A stretch of DNA of 64,000 bases from WHSW01 sp963740055 (GTDB lineage Bacteria > Actinomycetota > Thermoleophilia > Solirubrobacterales > 70-9). The stretch is taken from NCBI GenBank assembly GCA_963740055.1, contig CAVUCL010000005.1, positions 806,001-870,000 of the forward strand, in the 5' to 3' direction. Below, piece after piece: positions 49,150 through 57,696 of this stretch (its first letter is position 1; every line of letters begins with the position of its first letter). The notes under the pieces are model-generated. The model saw nothing but the letters and a program-made list of their open reading frames with translations, was not told where the DNA came from and did no database searches. Position numbers and translations under genes: made by a program.

Positions 49150-51351
49150 TCATGCTCGGATCGCTTCGACGCGCTCGTCGCCGAAGCGGGCGCGGGCGGC
49201 GTCGAGCAGCAGCTCGTGCTCGGGGGCGTCGAGGCCGCCGTCGCGCTCGAGCAGCGCCTGCACCTCGGTCCGCGCGGCGGCGAGCAGCTCGGCGTCCTCG
49301 GGCAGCTCGGCGACCCGGTAGCGCGGCAGCCCGCTCTGGCGGGTGCCGAGGATCTCCCCCTCCCCGCGCAGGGTCAGGTCGACCTCGGCGAGCTCGAAGC
49401 CGTCGGCGCTCGCCGCGATCGCCTCCATCCGCCGCCGGGCGAGCTGCGAGTCGGGGTCGGCGAACAGGATGCAGTGGCTCTCGTGCTCGCCCCTGCCGAC
49501 CCGGCCGCGAAGCTGGTGCAGCTGCGAGAGGCCGAAGCGCTCGGCCGCCTCGATCACCATCACGGTCGCGTTCGGGACGTCGATCCCGACCTCGATCACG
49601 CTCGTGGCGACGAGCACGTCGGTCTCGCCGCCGGCGAACCGCTCCATCGCCGCGGCCTTGTCGCGCGAGCGCATCTGCCCGTGCAGGAGGCCGACCTCGA
49701 ACTCGCGCAGCTCGCCCGCGCGCAGGCGCTCGGCCTCGGCGCTCGCCGCCCTCGCCTGCAGCTGCTCGGAGTCCGCGACCAGCGGGCAGACGACGAACGC
49801 CTGGCGTCCCTCGCGCAGGCGAGCGCGCAGGAACTCATACGCGCCGGCGCGCTTGTCGTCGCCGACAACCCAGGTCCTGACCGGCTTGCGCCCGCTCGGG
49901 AGCTCGCGCAGGGTGGTCGAGTCGAGGTCGCCGAAGGCGGTCAGCGAGAGTGTCCGCGGGATCGGGGTCGCGGTCATGTGGAGCACGTGCGGCGCGGCGT
50001 CGCCGGCGCCCTTCGCGTCGAGCGCCGCCCGCTGGCCGACGCCGAAGCGATGCTGCTCGTCGACGACGCAGACCGCGAGCCCGGCGAAGCGGACGTCGGG
50101 CTCGATCAGCGCGTGGGTGCCGACGACGATCCCGAGCTCGCCGGCGGCGAGCCGGTCGAGGGTCTCGCGCCGCCGGGCGGCGCCGGTCGCTCCGGTGAGC
50201 AGCGCGAACTGGATCGCCTCCCCCGCGAGCAACGTGTCGAGGGTGGCCGCGTGCTGCTCGGCCAGGGTCTCGGTCGGCGCCATCAGCGCCGCCTGGCGTC
50301 CCGACTCGAGCGCCCTCAGCATCGCGTAGACCGCGACCACCGTCTTGCCCGAGCCGACCTCGCCCATCAGCAGTCGCTGCATCGAGCTGGTCGCTGTCAG
50401 GTCGGCGTCGAGCTCGGCGAAGGCCGCGCGCTGGCCGTCGGTGGGCTCGAACGGCAGCGAGGCGAGCCACCGACGCACGAGATCGCCGGGGGGCGCGAGC
50501 GCGATCGCCGGGCGGGCGCGGCGGCGGGCGCGACGACGAACCGCGAGCGCGACCTGGTGCAGCAGCAGCTCCTCGAGCGCGAGCCGGTCGCGGGCGCGGC
50601 GCGCCTGCTCGGGGGCGTCGGGGAAGTGGGCGCAGCGAAGCGCGTCGGGCTCCGAGGGAAGCCGGCGCCGCGCGCGCAGCTCCGCCGGCAGCGGCTCGAC
50701 CGCGTCGCCGGCCAGCGCCAGCGCCTGCCAGGCCCATTCGCGCAGGCGCGCCGCCGAGAGCCTCGCGGTCGCTCCGTGCACGGGCACGATCCCGGTCGTG
50801 TGGATGCCCTCGCGAGCGGCGGGCACCCCGCCGCCCGCGACGATCTCATGGGTCGCGACCCGAAAGCCGGAGCGGTCGAGCTTGCCGTTAAGCAGCAGCC
50901 TGGTGCCGGGTCGCAGGCGCTCGACGAGGTAGGCCTGGTTGAACCAGATCGCCTTCACCGGCCCGCTCGCGTCGGCCGCCTCCGCCTCGACCAGCCGCAG
51001 GTTGCGGCGCCGCGTCGGGCGCACCCGCGCCGAGCGCACGGTCACCATCACGGTCGCCTGCTCGCCGATCCGCAGGTCGGCGACCTCGCGCACGTCGGCG
51101 CGGTCGCGGTGACCGTGGGGCACGTGCCAGAGCAGGTCGGCGAGGGTCTCGATCCCGATCTCCGCCGCGGCGGCGGCGAGCTTCGGCCCGGCTCCGCGCA
51201 GCGCGGTCAGCGGAGCGTCGAGACGGCTCGGTCGCGGCCGGGTTCGCAGCGCCGCGGCGGCGAGCTCCGACCGCGTCAGCGCCCGCCCGCTGCCGAGGCC
51301 TCGCGGGGGCGCGTCGGCGGTGGAGCGCTCGGCAACGGCGATCTCGCTCAT
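49150..51351 (-). CDS. recG: ATP-dependent DNA helicase RecG
   Basis: A 733-residue RecG. The wedge/OB domain (LRGAGPKLAAAAAEIGIETL; LLWHVPHGHRDRADVREVADL) is followed by the superfamily 2 motor: FEPTDGQRAAFAELDADL (Q-like), LLMGEVGSGKTVVAVYA (Walker A), VVDEQHRFGVGQR (motif II), MTATPIPRTLSL (III), VIEVGIDVPNATVMVIEAAERFGLSQLHQLRGRVGRG (V/VI). It remodels stalled forks and Holliday junctions. The start at 51351 gives the full N-terminus. It is divergent from the RidA gene, with 27 bp between starts. Confidence 0.94.
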   Translation of the reverse strand: MSEIAVAERSTADAPPRGLGSGRALTRSELAAAALRTRPRPSRLDAPLTALRGAGPKLAAAAAEIGIETLADLLWHVPHGHRDRADVREVADLRIGEQATVMVTVRSARVRPTRRRNLRLVEAEAADASGPVKAIWFNQAYLVERLRPGTRLLLNGKLDRSGFRVATHEIVAGGGVPAAREGIHTTGIVPVHGATARLSAARLREWAWQALALAGDAVEPLPAELRARRRLPSEPDALRCAHFPDAPEQARRARDRLALEELLLHQVALAVRRRARRRARPAIALAPPGDLVRRWLASLPFEPTDGQRAAFAELDADLTATSSMQRLLMGEVGSGKTVVAVYAMLRALESGRQAALMAPTETLAEQHAATLDTLLAGEAIQFALLTGATGAARRRETLDRLAAGELGIVVGTHALIEPDVRFAGLAVCVVDEQHRFGVGQRAALDAKGAGDAAPHVLHMTATPIPRTLSLTAFGDLDSTTLRELPSGRKPVRTWVVGDDKRAGAYEFLRARLREGRQAFVVCPLVADSEQLQARAASAEAERLRAGELREFEVGLLHGQMRSRDKAAAMERFAGGETDVLVATSVIEVGIDVPNATVMVIEAAERFGLSQLHQLRGRVGRGEHESHCILFADPDSQLARRRMEAIAASADGFELAEVDLTLRGEGEILGTRQSGLPRYRVAELPEDAELLAAARTEVQALLERDGGLDAPEHELLLDAARARFGDERVEAIRA

Positions 51352-51363
51352 CGCCGACAAGGC

Positions 51364-51369
51364 TAGGCT
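51364..51369 (+). promoter_or_regulatory. leaderless-type -10 box TAGGCT
   Basis: TAGGCT ends 9 nt before the ATG at 51379. Confidence 0.5.
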
Positions 51370-51378
51370 GCACGGGAG

Positions 51379-51855
51379 ATGGGACGGATCGACGAGAGGT
51401 TGGCCGAGCTCGGGATCGAGCTCCCGGAGGTGTTCGCACCGCCGCCGGGGGTCGAGTTCCCGTTCGACCTGGTCCGGGTCAGCGGCGGGCTCGGCTATGT
51501 CTCCGGGCACCTGCCGGTGGACGGCGCCGAGGTGCTCGTCAGCGGCCGCGTCGGCGGCGACCTCGACCTCGAGCGCGGCTATGAGGCCGCACGGCTGACC
51601 GGGCTCTCGATCTTCGCCACGCTGCGCCGCGAGCTCGGCGACCTCGACCGGGTCACCGGCTGGGTCAAGGCGCTCGGCCTGGTCCAGTGCGCGCCCGGCT
51701 TCGACAAGCCGCCGGCGGTGATCAACGGGTTCACCGACCTCGTGCTCGAGGTCTGGGGGCCCGAGGCGGGCCGCCACGCCCGCTCGGCGATCGGCGCCGC
51801 CCAGCTCCCGTTCGACGTCCCGGTCGAGGTCGAGGCGATCGTCGAGATCGCGTGA
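51379..51855 (+). CDS. RidA/YjgF family protein
   Basis: A 158-residue member of the RidA (YjgF/YER057c/UK114) family, in the longer subgroup similar to atu1953-type proteins. Landmarks are VSGGLGYVSGHLPVDG, AARLTGLSIFATLRRELGDLDRVTGWVKALGLVQ, and the end HARSAIGAAQLPFDVPVEVEAIV. RidA itself hydrolyses reactive enamine/imine intermediates; the active-site Arg expected near the end is not certain here (GRHARSAIG). It is leaderless, divergent from recG. Confidence 0.85.
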   Translation: MGRIDERLAELGIELPEVFAPPPGVEFPFDLVRVSGGLGYVSGHLPVDGAEVLVSGRVGGDLDLERGYEAARLTGLSIFATLRRELGDLDRVTGWVKALGLVQCAPGFDKPPAVINGFTDLVLEVWGPEAGRHARSAIGAAQLPFDVPVEVEAIVEIA

Positions 51856-51885
51856 GCGCGAAGGAGTCGGTCTGGGACTAAGCCG

Positions 51886-52677
51886 TCAGACGGCCGCGGC
51901 GGCGCTCGCGACCGGCCGGCGGTGGCGGCGGAACATCTCCGCGACCCAGCGACCGCCCGGACGTTCGCGCAGCGGGGCGAAGAACTCCTCCAGCGCCGCC
52001 GTCGGCGAGGGCAGCACGTTCGGACCCTCCGGCGGGTCGATCAGCGGGTAGAGCAGCGACGCCGCGGTCAGGTCGGCGACGGTGAAGCGCTCGCCGACCA
52101 GGTACTCCCCTCCGCCCGCCTCGAGCTCTTGCTCGACGCGGTCGAGCGCGGCGACGATCGATTCGCGCGCCGCCGCGGCCGCGGCCTCGTCGGCGACGCG
52201 GAAGCGAAGCTCGACGTAGGCGGCGCCGAAGCGCCCACCGGCCGCGGTCGCCAGGCGCGAGTCGCGGACCGCCGGCGGCAGCATCGTCCGCGAGAGCTCG
52301 GCCATCCGCTCGGGGTCCGAACGCAGCTCGTGCCAGGCGAGCAGCCTGATCTGTGGCCCCAGCCGTTCGTCGAAGAACTCCTCCAGCTCCAGCGCCCGGG
52401 CCCGCTCGGCGGCATCGTCCGGGTACAGCGGGGGCTCGGGATAGCGGTGCTCGAGCGCGGCGATGATCGCGGTCGAGTCGCCGATCGTCTCGCCGTCGAG
52501 GCGCAGCACCGGGAAGGTCTTGTGGGCGCCGCGGGTGAGCCAGAGCGCGTAGGCGATGTGGACGCCCGGAGGCGGCGCGCGGCGGTCGTGGGCAACGCCC
52601 TTGTGGGCCAGCGCCCAGCGCGCCTTCTCGCTGAAGTGCGAGACCGGGATGTGCCAGAGGATCGGTCTTGTGCTCAT
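51886..52677 (-). CDS. glutathione S-transferase-like protein
   Basis: A 263-residue GST-fold protein. The thioredoxin domain (residues 1-80) reads ILWHIPVSHFSEKARWALAHKG and ends TFPVLRLDGETIGDSTAIIAAL, with the cis-Pro and the DST glutathione gamma-glutamyl contact. The helical C-domain contains YLVGERFTVADLTAASLLYPL. Actinobacteria generally lack glutathione, so the cofactor may be another thiol, or the protein may be non-catalytic. Its ATG overlaps the preceding unknown gene by 4 bp. Confidence 0.82.
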   Translation of the reverse strand: MSTRPILWHIPVSHFSEKARWALAHKGVAHDRRAPPPGVHIAYALWLTRGAHKTFPVLRLDGETIGDSTAIIAALEHRYPEPPLYPDDAAERARALELEEFFDERLGPQIRLLAWHELRSDPERMAELSRTMLPPAVRDSRLATAAGGRFGAAYVELRFRVADEAAAAAARESIVAALDRVEQELEAGGGEYLVGERFTVADLTAASLLYPLIDPPEGPNVLPSPTAALEEFFAPLRERPGGRWVAEMFRRHRRPVASAAAAV

Positions 52678-53408
52678 TCGAACTCGACCTCGAGCTCGGA
52701 TATTGCCAGGGTGACCAGGTCCGGCGCCGGCATCGGGCCGCCCCGCGGCCCGCGTGGGCGGACCCAGCGGCGACTGGGGAAGACGAGGCCGCCGGCCTCG
52801 ACGTGGTCGGCGCAGAGGTGGGCCGCGCGCGCCCAACTGCCGACGACCTCGGCGACGTAGTCGATCCGGCGCAGGAGGCCGCGCTGATCGAAGTAGAAGA
52901 CCTGCTCGCTCGAGTGGGTGTCGAGGCCGGCCGGGAAGCTGACCGCGAGCCGGCGCCAGCCCTCGCCGCCGTCGAGCGGCGCCAGCTCACGAACCCGCAC
53001 CCCCTCGCGGGTGAGCAGCAGCGGGGTCGTGAGGTAGTTCCAGAGCGCGTAGCCGGCGAAGTAGGTCGCGTCGAGAGCATCCCAGCGCAGGTTCCGGCGC
53101 ACCCCCGAGCGACCGAAGAAGAGCGGTCGCGGGTCGGGGCGCGATTCGAGCACCTCCCCGTCGTCGGTCTCGATCCGGACCGCGCCGCGATCGAACACCC
53201 CGCGCCGGCCCGCCGCGGGAAACGGCGCTGCGCTCGCCCGCGGCTCGGCCACCTCGAGCTCGACCCGGAGGTCCTCGAGCGCATCACCGGGCATCCGCGT
53301 CCGCACCAGCAGGCCGCCGCTGCGCACCCGGGCGCGGATCCGGCGCGCCGCTCGCCAGCGCTCGACCCCGCCGTGGGCCTCGAGCGCCTCGCCGAGCAGG
53401 GAGCTCAT
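52674..53408 (-). CDS. hypothetical protein between fakA and GST
   Basis: A 244-residue soluble protein, possibly LolA-like in fold. The N-terminal LLGEALEAHGGVERWRAARRIRARVRSGG resembles the start of proteins with an alternating beta-sheet lipid-binding fold, and the later FYFDQRGLLRRIDYVAEVVG and VFPSRRWVRPRG strands fit this. There is no signal peptide, so if it binds lipid it does so in the cytosol. It starts 3 bp after fakA and overlaps the GST by 4 bp. A role with fatty-acid kinase FakA is suggested by context only. Confidence 0.6.
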   Translation of the reverse strand: MSSLLGEALEAHGGVERWRAARRIRARVRSGGLLVRTRMPGDALEDLRVELEVAEPRASAAPFPAAGRRGVFDRGAVRIETDDGEVLESRPDPRPLFFGRSGVRRNLRWDALDATYFAGYALWNYLTTPLLLTREGVRVRELAPLDGGEGWRRLAVSFPAGLDTHSSEQVFYFDQRGLLRRIDYVAEVVGSWARAAHLCADHVEAGGLVFPSRRWVRPRGPRGGPMPAPDLVTLAISELEVEFE

Positions 53409-53411
53409 CGC

Positions 53412-55040
53412 CTACTGGACGGCGATCAGCCAGGAGTAGTTCGGCGTCCCGCCGTGGTGCAGCTCGAGCTCGGCGCCGTCGGGCAGCTCGAGCCGCTCGA
53501 GCTCGGCGAGCGGGATCGGCGCCTCGGCGCCCTCGATCACGGTCACGATCTCGGCATCGTCGGCGAGCTCGGCGATCGTCGCGGCCAGGGTGGAGCCGGC
53601 GCCGCCCCAGGCGACGATCCGCTCGTCGACGAAGCCGACCGAGTCGCCGCGGCGAAAGCGCCCCTCGGAATCGTCGCGAGCCGCGGGGGCGACGGCGCCC
53701 GCGCGCACCTCGGCGACCGCCTCGCCGAGCCGGGCGGCGTTGGCGTCGCGATCGCCGTCGGGCGTGAACTCGACCAGGGCGGCGAGCGCCGCCTGCTGCG
53801 AGCGCGCCCGGACCACCGAGACCGGCTTCGCCGCCAGCCGCGCCGCCTCCTCAGCGGCCATGAACACGTTGGCCGAGTTCGGCAGCAGGACGACCTCGGG
53901 CGCGGGGCTCGCGTCGATCGCGGCGAGCAGGTCCTTGGTCGGCGGGTTCAGTGTCGGCCCGCCGTCGACGGCGACGGCGCCGAGGGCCTGGAACAGGTTG
54001 CGCATCCCGTCCCCGGAGGCGACCGCGACGACCCCGGTGCGACCGCCACCGAGCTTCGCCCTCTGGTCGGCGACCTGCTCGTGCATGTCGGCGATGTCCT
54101 CGCGCTCGACCTCGCCGACATCGTCGAACAGGGCCTTCGCGACGGCGGGCTCGTCCGTGTGGACGTGGACCTTGATCGTCGCCTCGTCGCCGACCACGAG
54201 CACCGAGTCGCCGAGGCGCTCGAGCGCGGGCACGAACGAGCGCCCATCGAGGCCCTCGCCGGAGACGATGAAGTTGGTGCAGAACCGATACGCCGAGTCG
54301 ACGTGGTGGACGTCGTCGAGGCGCGCCGCGGCGTAGTGCGGGATCTCGGGCAGCTGCGCCTCCTCGCCCGCGAGCCCGGAGACCATCCCGCGGATGATCA
54401 CCACGAGCCCGAGGGCGCCGGCGTCGACGACGCCCGCCTCGGCGAGCACGTCGAGCTGCTCGGGCGTGTGCCGGACCGCCTCCTCGCCCGCGAACAGCGC
54501 GGCGGCGAGCATCTGCGCGAGCAGCGCGTTCTGCTCTTCGGCCCCGGCGGCCGGGTCGAGCCGGTCGCGCAGCCACTCGGCGCGCCGATCGGCGACCGCG
54601 TCGGCCATCGCCCGGATCACGGTCAGCATCGTCCCCTCCGCCGGGTCGCGAACCGAGGCGTAGGCGCGATCGGCGGCGTTGGTCAGCGCCGCCTCGATCA
54701 GCTCCGGGTCGATCAGGCGGCCTGGGGGCGTCGCGACCTTCTCCGCCGCCCCGCGGACGATCTGGCTCAGGATCACGCCCGAGTTGCCGCGCGCCCCCAT
54801 CAGCGCTGCGCGCGCGACCGCCCGCACGATCTCCGGCCGCGCCGGGTCGCCGTCGCCCTCGCGCTCGAGGTGGTCGAGCTCGTCGAGCACGTGGCGCATC
54901 GTCAGCGCCATGTTGTCGCCGGTGTCGCCGTCGGCGACCGGGAACACGTTCAGGTCGTTGATCTCGGTCCGCCGCGCCTCGAGATGGGCGAGCGCGACCG
55001 CGACGACCTGGCGGAAGCGATGGATGCTCGGGTCGGTCAC
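53412..55040 (-). CDS. fakA: DAK2-domain fatty-acid kinase-like protein (FakA/YloV)
   Basis: A 542-residue FakA-type protein. The N-terminal DAK2 kinase domain has LNVFPVADGDTGDNMALTMRH (Mg-ATP binding Asp cluster) and MGARGNSGVILSQIVRGAAE; the middle and C-terminal domains (VHVHTDEPAVAKALFDDVGEV; VVLLPNSANVFMAAEEAARL) match FakA, which phosphorylates fatty acids bound to a FakB partner. FakB is not in the window. rpmB lies 34 bp upstream, the common rpmB-fakA neighbourhood, but Asp23/YloU is missing. The start is GTG, 7 nt after TAGGCT. Confidence 0.88.
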   Translation of the reverse strand: MTDPSIHRFRQVVAVALAHLEARRTEINDLNVFPVADGDTGDNMALTMRHVLDELDHLEREGDGDPARPEIVRAVARAALMGARGNSGVILSQIVRGAAEKVATPPGRLIDPELIEAALTNAADRAYASVRDPAEGTMLTVIRAMADAVADRRAEWLRDRLDPAAGAEEQNALLAQMLAAALFAGEEAVRHTPEQLDVLAEAGVVDAGALGLVVIIRGMVSGLAGEEAQLPEIPHYAAARLDDVHHVDSAYRFCTNFIVSGEGLDGRSFVPALERLGDSVLVVGDEATIKVHVHTDEPAVAKALFDDVGEVEREDIADMHEQVADQRAKLGGGRTGVVAVASGDGMRNLFQALGAVAVDGGPTLNPPTKDLLAAIDASPAPEVVLLPNSANVFMAAEEAARLAAKPVSVVRARSQQAALAALVEFTPDGDRDANAARLGEAVAEVRAGAVAPAARDDSEGRFRRGDSVGFVDERIVAWGGAGSTLAATIAELADDAEIVTVIEGAEAPIPLAELERLELPDGAELELHHGGTPNYSWLIAVQ

Positions 55041-55047
55041 GGGCGGC

Positions 55048-55053
55048 AGCCTA
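55048..55053 (-). promoter_or_regulatory. leaderless-type -10 box TAGGCT
   Basis: TAGGCT ends 7 nt before the fakA GTG at 55040, so fakA can be transcribed independently of rpmB. Confidence 0.45.
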
Positions 55054-55074
55054 CGCCCCCGTGCCAGATCGGCG

Positions 55075-55266
55075 TTAGGCGTGCTTAACGATCTTGTTCG
55101 ACTTCAGGCAGCGGGTGCAGACGTAGACGCGTCGCGGGCGCCCGCCGTCGTCGATCCGGACCTTCTGCAGGTTCGGGTTGAACCGCCGCCTGGTGGCGGC
55201 CATCGAGTGGCTGCGCGAGTTCCCGAACGCGGGGCCCTTGCCGCAGCTGTGACAGACCTTGGCCAT
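55075..55266 (-). CDS. rpmB: 50S ribosomal protein L28
   Basis: A 63-residue L28. MAKVCHSCGKGPAFGNSRSH, SMAATRRRFNPNLQKVRI and VCTRCLKSNKIVK are diagnostic; both CxxC pairs are present (CHSC, CTRC), so it is the zinc-binding form. It lies between the ribH terminator region and fakA. Confidence 0.95.
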   Translation of the reverse strand: MAKVCHSCGKGPAFGNSRSHSMAATRRRFNPNLQKVRIDDGGRPRRVYVCTRCLKSNKIVKHA

Positions 55267-55302
55267 CGCGGTCGGGAATGGTAGCGGGGAGCCGGGAGCA
55301 GA

Positions 55303-55343
55303 GAGCAGGGAGAAGGGGCGCTAGTCCTCCCTACTCCCTGCTC
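55303..55343 (-). terminator. inverted repeat at the end of ribH
   Basis: GAGCAGGGAG (55303-55312) and its exact complement (55334-55343) enclose 21 nt that include the ribH stop. Transcribed on the minus strand it would form a 10-bp stem at the end of the rib operon and before rpmB. It has no T-run, so termination is possible but not certain. Confidence 0.4.
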
Positions 55344-55806
55344 CGAGCCCCCTGCTCAATTCGGCCATCCGGAGCACCGCGAGCGCCGCGTTGCGTCCCT
55401 GGTCGCGCTTGTCGCCGCCGGCGCGCGCCTCCGCCTGCTCGACCGTGTCGCAGGTGATGAGGCCGAACGCGCACGGGACCCCGGTGGCGAGCTGCACGTC
55501 CTGGATCCCGCGCGCCGCCTGCGAGCAGACGAACTCGTAGTGGTCGGTCTCGCCGCGGATCACGACCCCGAGGCAGGCGACGCCGGCGAAGCGGCCGGAC
55601 TCGGCGCAGAGCTTGGCCGCGAACGGAAGCTCGAACGCGCCCGGCACCTCGTAGGTGTGGACCGAGGTCGGGCTCACCCCGTGCTCGTGGAAGGCCTCGG
55701 TGGCGCCGTTGGCGAGCCGCTGGGCGAGGTCCTCGTAGAAGGTCGCGACCACCAGGGCGTATTCGGAGTCAGTGCCCGTCGGGTCTGCGGAGGGACGGTC
55801 AGTCAT
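55321..55806 (-). CDS. ribH: 6,7-dimethyl-8-ribityllumazine synthase
   Basis: A 161-residue lumazine synthase, condensing the ribityl-pyrimidine with 3,4-dihydroxy-butanone phosphate. ALVVATFYEDLAQRLANGA, YEVPGAFELPFAAKLCAE and GVVIRGETDHYEFVCSQAARG hold the substrate sites, the His of GETDHYE being catalytic. It overlaps ribBA by 8 bp and is the last gene of the riboflavin operon. A short charged C-terminus (GAGSRED) coincides with a hairpin. Confidence 0.94.
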   Translation of the reverse strand: MTDRPSADPTGTDSEYALVVATFYEDLAQRLANGATEAFHEHGVSPTSVHTYEVPGAFELPFAAKLCAESGRFAGVACLGVVIRGETDHYEFVCSQAARGIQDVQLATGVPCAFGLITCDTVEQAEARAGGDKRDQGRNAALAVLRMAELSRGLGAGSRED

Positions 55807-57097
55807 CTTCCGCCTTGGCTTCGTCCCGGGCGTGCTCCTCGGCGAGCAGCTGCTCGTCGAGCGGCAGGCCCTGGTGATGGAGGACGTGGCCGAGCTTGTC
55901 GCGCTTCGCGTTCAGGTAGTCCTCGTTGTGCGGGTTGGGGATCGACTGGATCGGGAGTTGCTCGGAGACCGAGAGCCCGTAGCCCTCGAGCCCGTGGATC
56001 TTCTTCGGGTTGTTGGTGAGGATGCGGATGCTGGTCAGCCCGAGGTCGACCAGGATCTGGGCGCCGATCCCGTAGTCGCGCAGGTCGGCGGGCAGGCCGA
56101 GCTTCAGGTTCGCGTCGACCGTGTCGAGCCCGTCCTCCTGCAGACGGTAGGCGCGCAGCTTGTTGAGCAGCCCGATCCCGCGCCCCTCCTGGGAGAGGTA
56201 GAGCAGGACGCCCCGCCCCTCGCGCTCGATCATCGCCATCGCCGCCTCGAGCTGCTCGCCGCAATCGCAGCGCAACGAGTGGAAGACGTCGCCGGTCAGG
56301 CACTCGGAGTGGACACGGACGATCACGTCCTCGGCCCCGTCGACCTCGCCCTTGACCATCGCCACGTGGTGCTTGTCGTCGAGCAGCGCCCGGTAGCCGA
56401 CCGCGGTGAACTCGCCGAAAGCGGTCGGCAGCTTGGTGGCGACGACGCGCTCGACCAGCCGCTCGGTGCGCCGCCGGTAGGCGATCAGGTCGGCGACCGT
56501 GATCATCTTCAGCCCGTGGCGCTCGCAGTAGGGGACCAGGTCCGGCACCCTGGCCATGGTCCCGTCGTCGTTCATGATCTCGCAGATCACGCCGGACGGG
56601 TTGAGGCCGGCGAGGCGGGCGAGATCGACCGCCGCCTCGGTCTGGCCGGCGCGCTCGAGCACGCCGCCGTCCTTGGCCCGCAGCGGGAACACGTGGCCCG
56701 GCTGAACCAGCGACTCGGGTGTCGACGCGGCATCGATCGCGACCTGCACCGTGCGCGCGCGGTCGGCGGCCGAGATCCCGGTGGTCACGCCCTCGCGGGC
56801 CTCGACCGAGACCGTGAACGCCGTCTGCAGCGGCGCCTCGTTCTTGGCCGCCATCAGGTTGAGGCCGAGCTCGTCGCAGCGCTCGCCGGTGAGCGTGAGG
56901 CAGATCAGCCCGCGCCCCTCCTTGGCCATGAAGTTGATCGCCTCGGGGGTGGCGAACTGGGCGGCCATCGTCAGGTCGCCCTCGTTCTCGCGGTTCTCGT
57001 CGTCGCAGACGACCACCATCCGCCCGCGGCGGATCTCCTCCAGCGCCTCCTCGATCGTGGAGAAGCGGGTCTCGGTTGCGCTCGGGTTTTCAGCCAT
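55799..57097 (-). CDS. ribBA: bifunctional 3,4-dihydroxy-2-butanone-4-phosphate synthase/GTP cyclohydrolase II
   Basis: A 432-residue two-domain enzyme. The RibB part (about 10-210) has VVVCDDENRENEGDLTMAAQ and the later LARLAGLNPSGVICEIMNDDG. The RibA part (about 215-420) has VRVHSECLTGDVFHSLRCDCG with the three zinc cysteines, LSQEGRGIGLLNKLRAYRLQ and SIRILTNNPKKI. It supplies both starting branches of riboflavin synthesis. It overlaps ribE and ribH by 8 bp each, so the whole operon is translationally coupled. Confidence 0.95.
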   Translation of the reverse strand: MAENPSATETRFSTIEEALEEIRRGRMVVVCDDENRENEGDLTMAAQFATPEAINFMAKEGRGLICLTLTGERCDELGLNLMAAKNEAPLQTAFTVSVEAREGVTTGISAADRARTVQVAIDAASTPESLVQPGHVFPLRAKDGGVLERAGQTEAAVDLARLAGLNPSGVICEIMNDDGTMARVPDLVPYCERHGLKMITVADLIAYRRRTERLVERVVATKLPTAFGEFTAVGYRALLDDKHHVAMVKGEVDGAEDVIVRVHSECLTGDVFHSLRCDCGEQLEAAMAMIEREGRGVLLYLSQEGRGIGLLNKLRAYRLQEDGLDTVDANLKLGLPADLRDYGIGAQILVDLGLTSIRILTNNPKKIHGLEGYGLSVSEQLPIQSIPNPHNEDYLNAKRDKLGHVLHHQGLPLDEQLLAEEHARDEAKAEDD

Positions 57098-57692
57098 CGT
57101 TCTCCTTGAAACCTAAGAGGCGCTCGACGTAGCGCGCAACCACGTCGAACTCAATGTTGACGTAAGGCGCATCCGGCGCCGATCCGCCCAGCGTGGTCCG
57201 CACGAGCGTCTCCGGGATCAGCGAGACCTCGAAGCCCGTCTCGGTGAGGTTCGAGACGGTGAGGCTGACCCCGTCGACCGTGACCGAGCCGTGCTCGACC
57301 AGGTAGCGCCGCGAGGCCTCGGGTACCGCAACCTCGATCCGGCGCGCGAAGCCGTCGTCGGTCAGTCGCACGACCTCGCCGCGGCAGTCGACGTGGCCCT
57401 GGACGATATGGCCGCCGAGCGGCTCGCCCGCGCGCAGCGCGGGCTCGAGGTTGACCCGGTCGCCGCCGGCGCGCTCGCCGAGCGTGGTCAGTGAGAGCGT
57501 CTGGTTCATCACCTCGGCGTCGAAGGCGCCGGCGGCGACCGAGGTCGCGGTCAGGCAGACGCCGCTGACTGCGACCGAGTCGCCCTCGCTCAGGTCGGCG
57601 GCGAGCTCCGCGCCGAGGCGCAGGCGGGCGCCGTCGGCCGAGCGCTCGACGGCCTCGATCGTGCCCAGCTCGCGAACGATGCCGGTGAACAC
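57090..57692 (-). CDS. ribE: riboflavin synthase alpha chain
   Basis: A 200-residue riboflavin synthase with two homologous lumazine-binding barrels: MFTGIVRELGTIEAVERSAD and the second HIVQGHVDCRGEVVRLTDDG. SVAVSGVCLTATSV and VTVDGVSLTVSNLTETGF are the repeated family motifs. It dismutates two lumazines to riboflavin. It starts 4 bp after ribD and overlaps ribBA by 8 bp. Confidence 0.94.
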   Translation of the reverse strand: MFTGIVRELGTIEAVERSADGARLRLGAELAADLSEGDSVAVSGVCLTATSVAAGAFDAEVMNQTLSLTTLGERAGGDRVNLEPALRAGEPLGGHIVQGHVDCRGEVVRLTDDGFARRIEVAVPEASRRYLVEHGSVTVDGVSLTVSNLTETGFEVSLIPETLVRTTLGGSAPDAPYVNIEFDVVARYVERLLGFKENDG

Positions 57693-57696
57693 CGGC

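Noticed and set aside
48079..51366. A 1095-codon open frame on the plus strand
   Set aside because: It is exactly antisense to sepIVA-like, coaD, rsmD and recG, has no recognisable domain, and such frames are normal opposite GC-rich genes.
52668..55088. An 806-codon open frame on the plus strand
   Set aside because: It is antisense to the unknown gene and fakA, both conserved on the minus strand; composition is Arg/Gly/Asp-rich shadow sequence.
55285..55345. Strong rho-independent terminator after ribH
   Set aside because: The inverted repeat is real, but the loop is 21 nt and no T-run follows, so it is listed only as a weak candidate.
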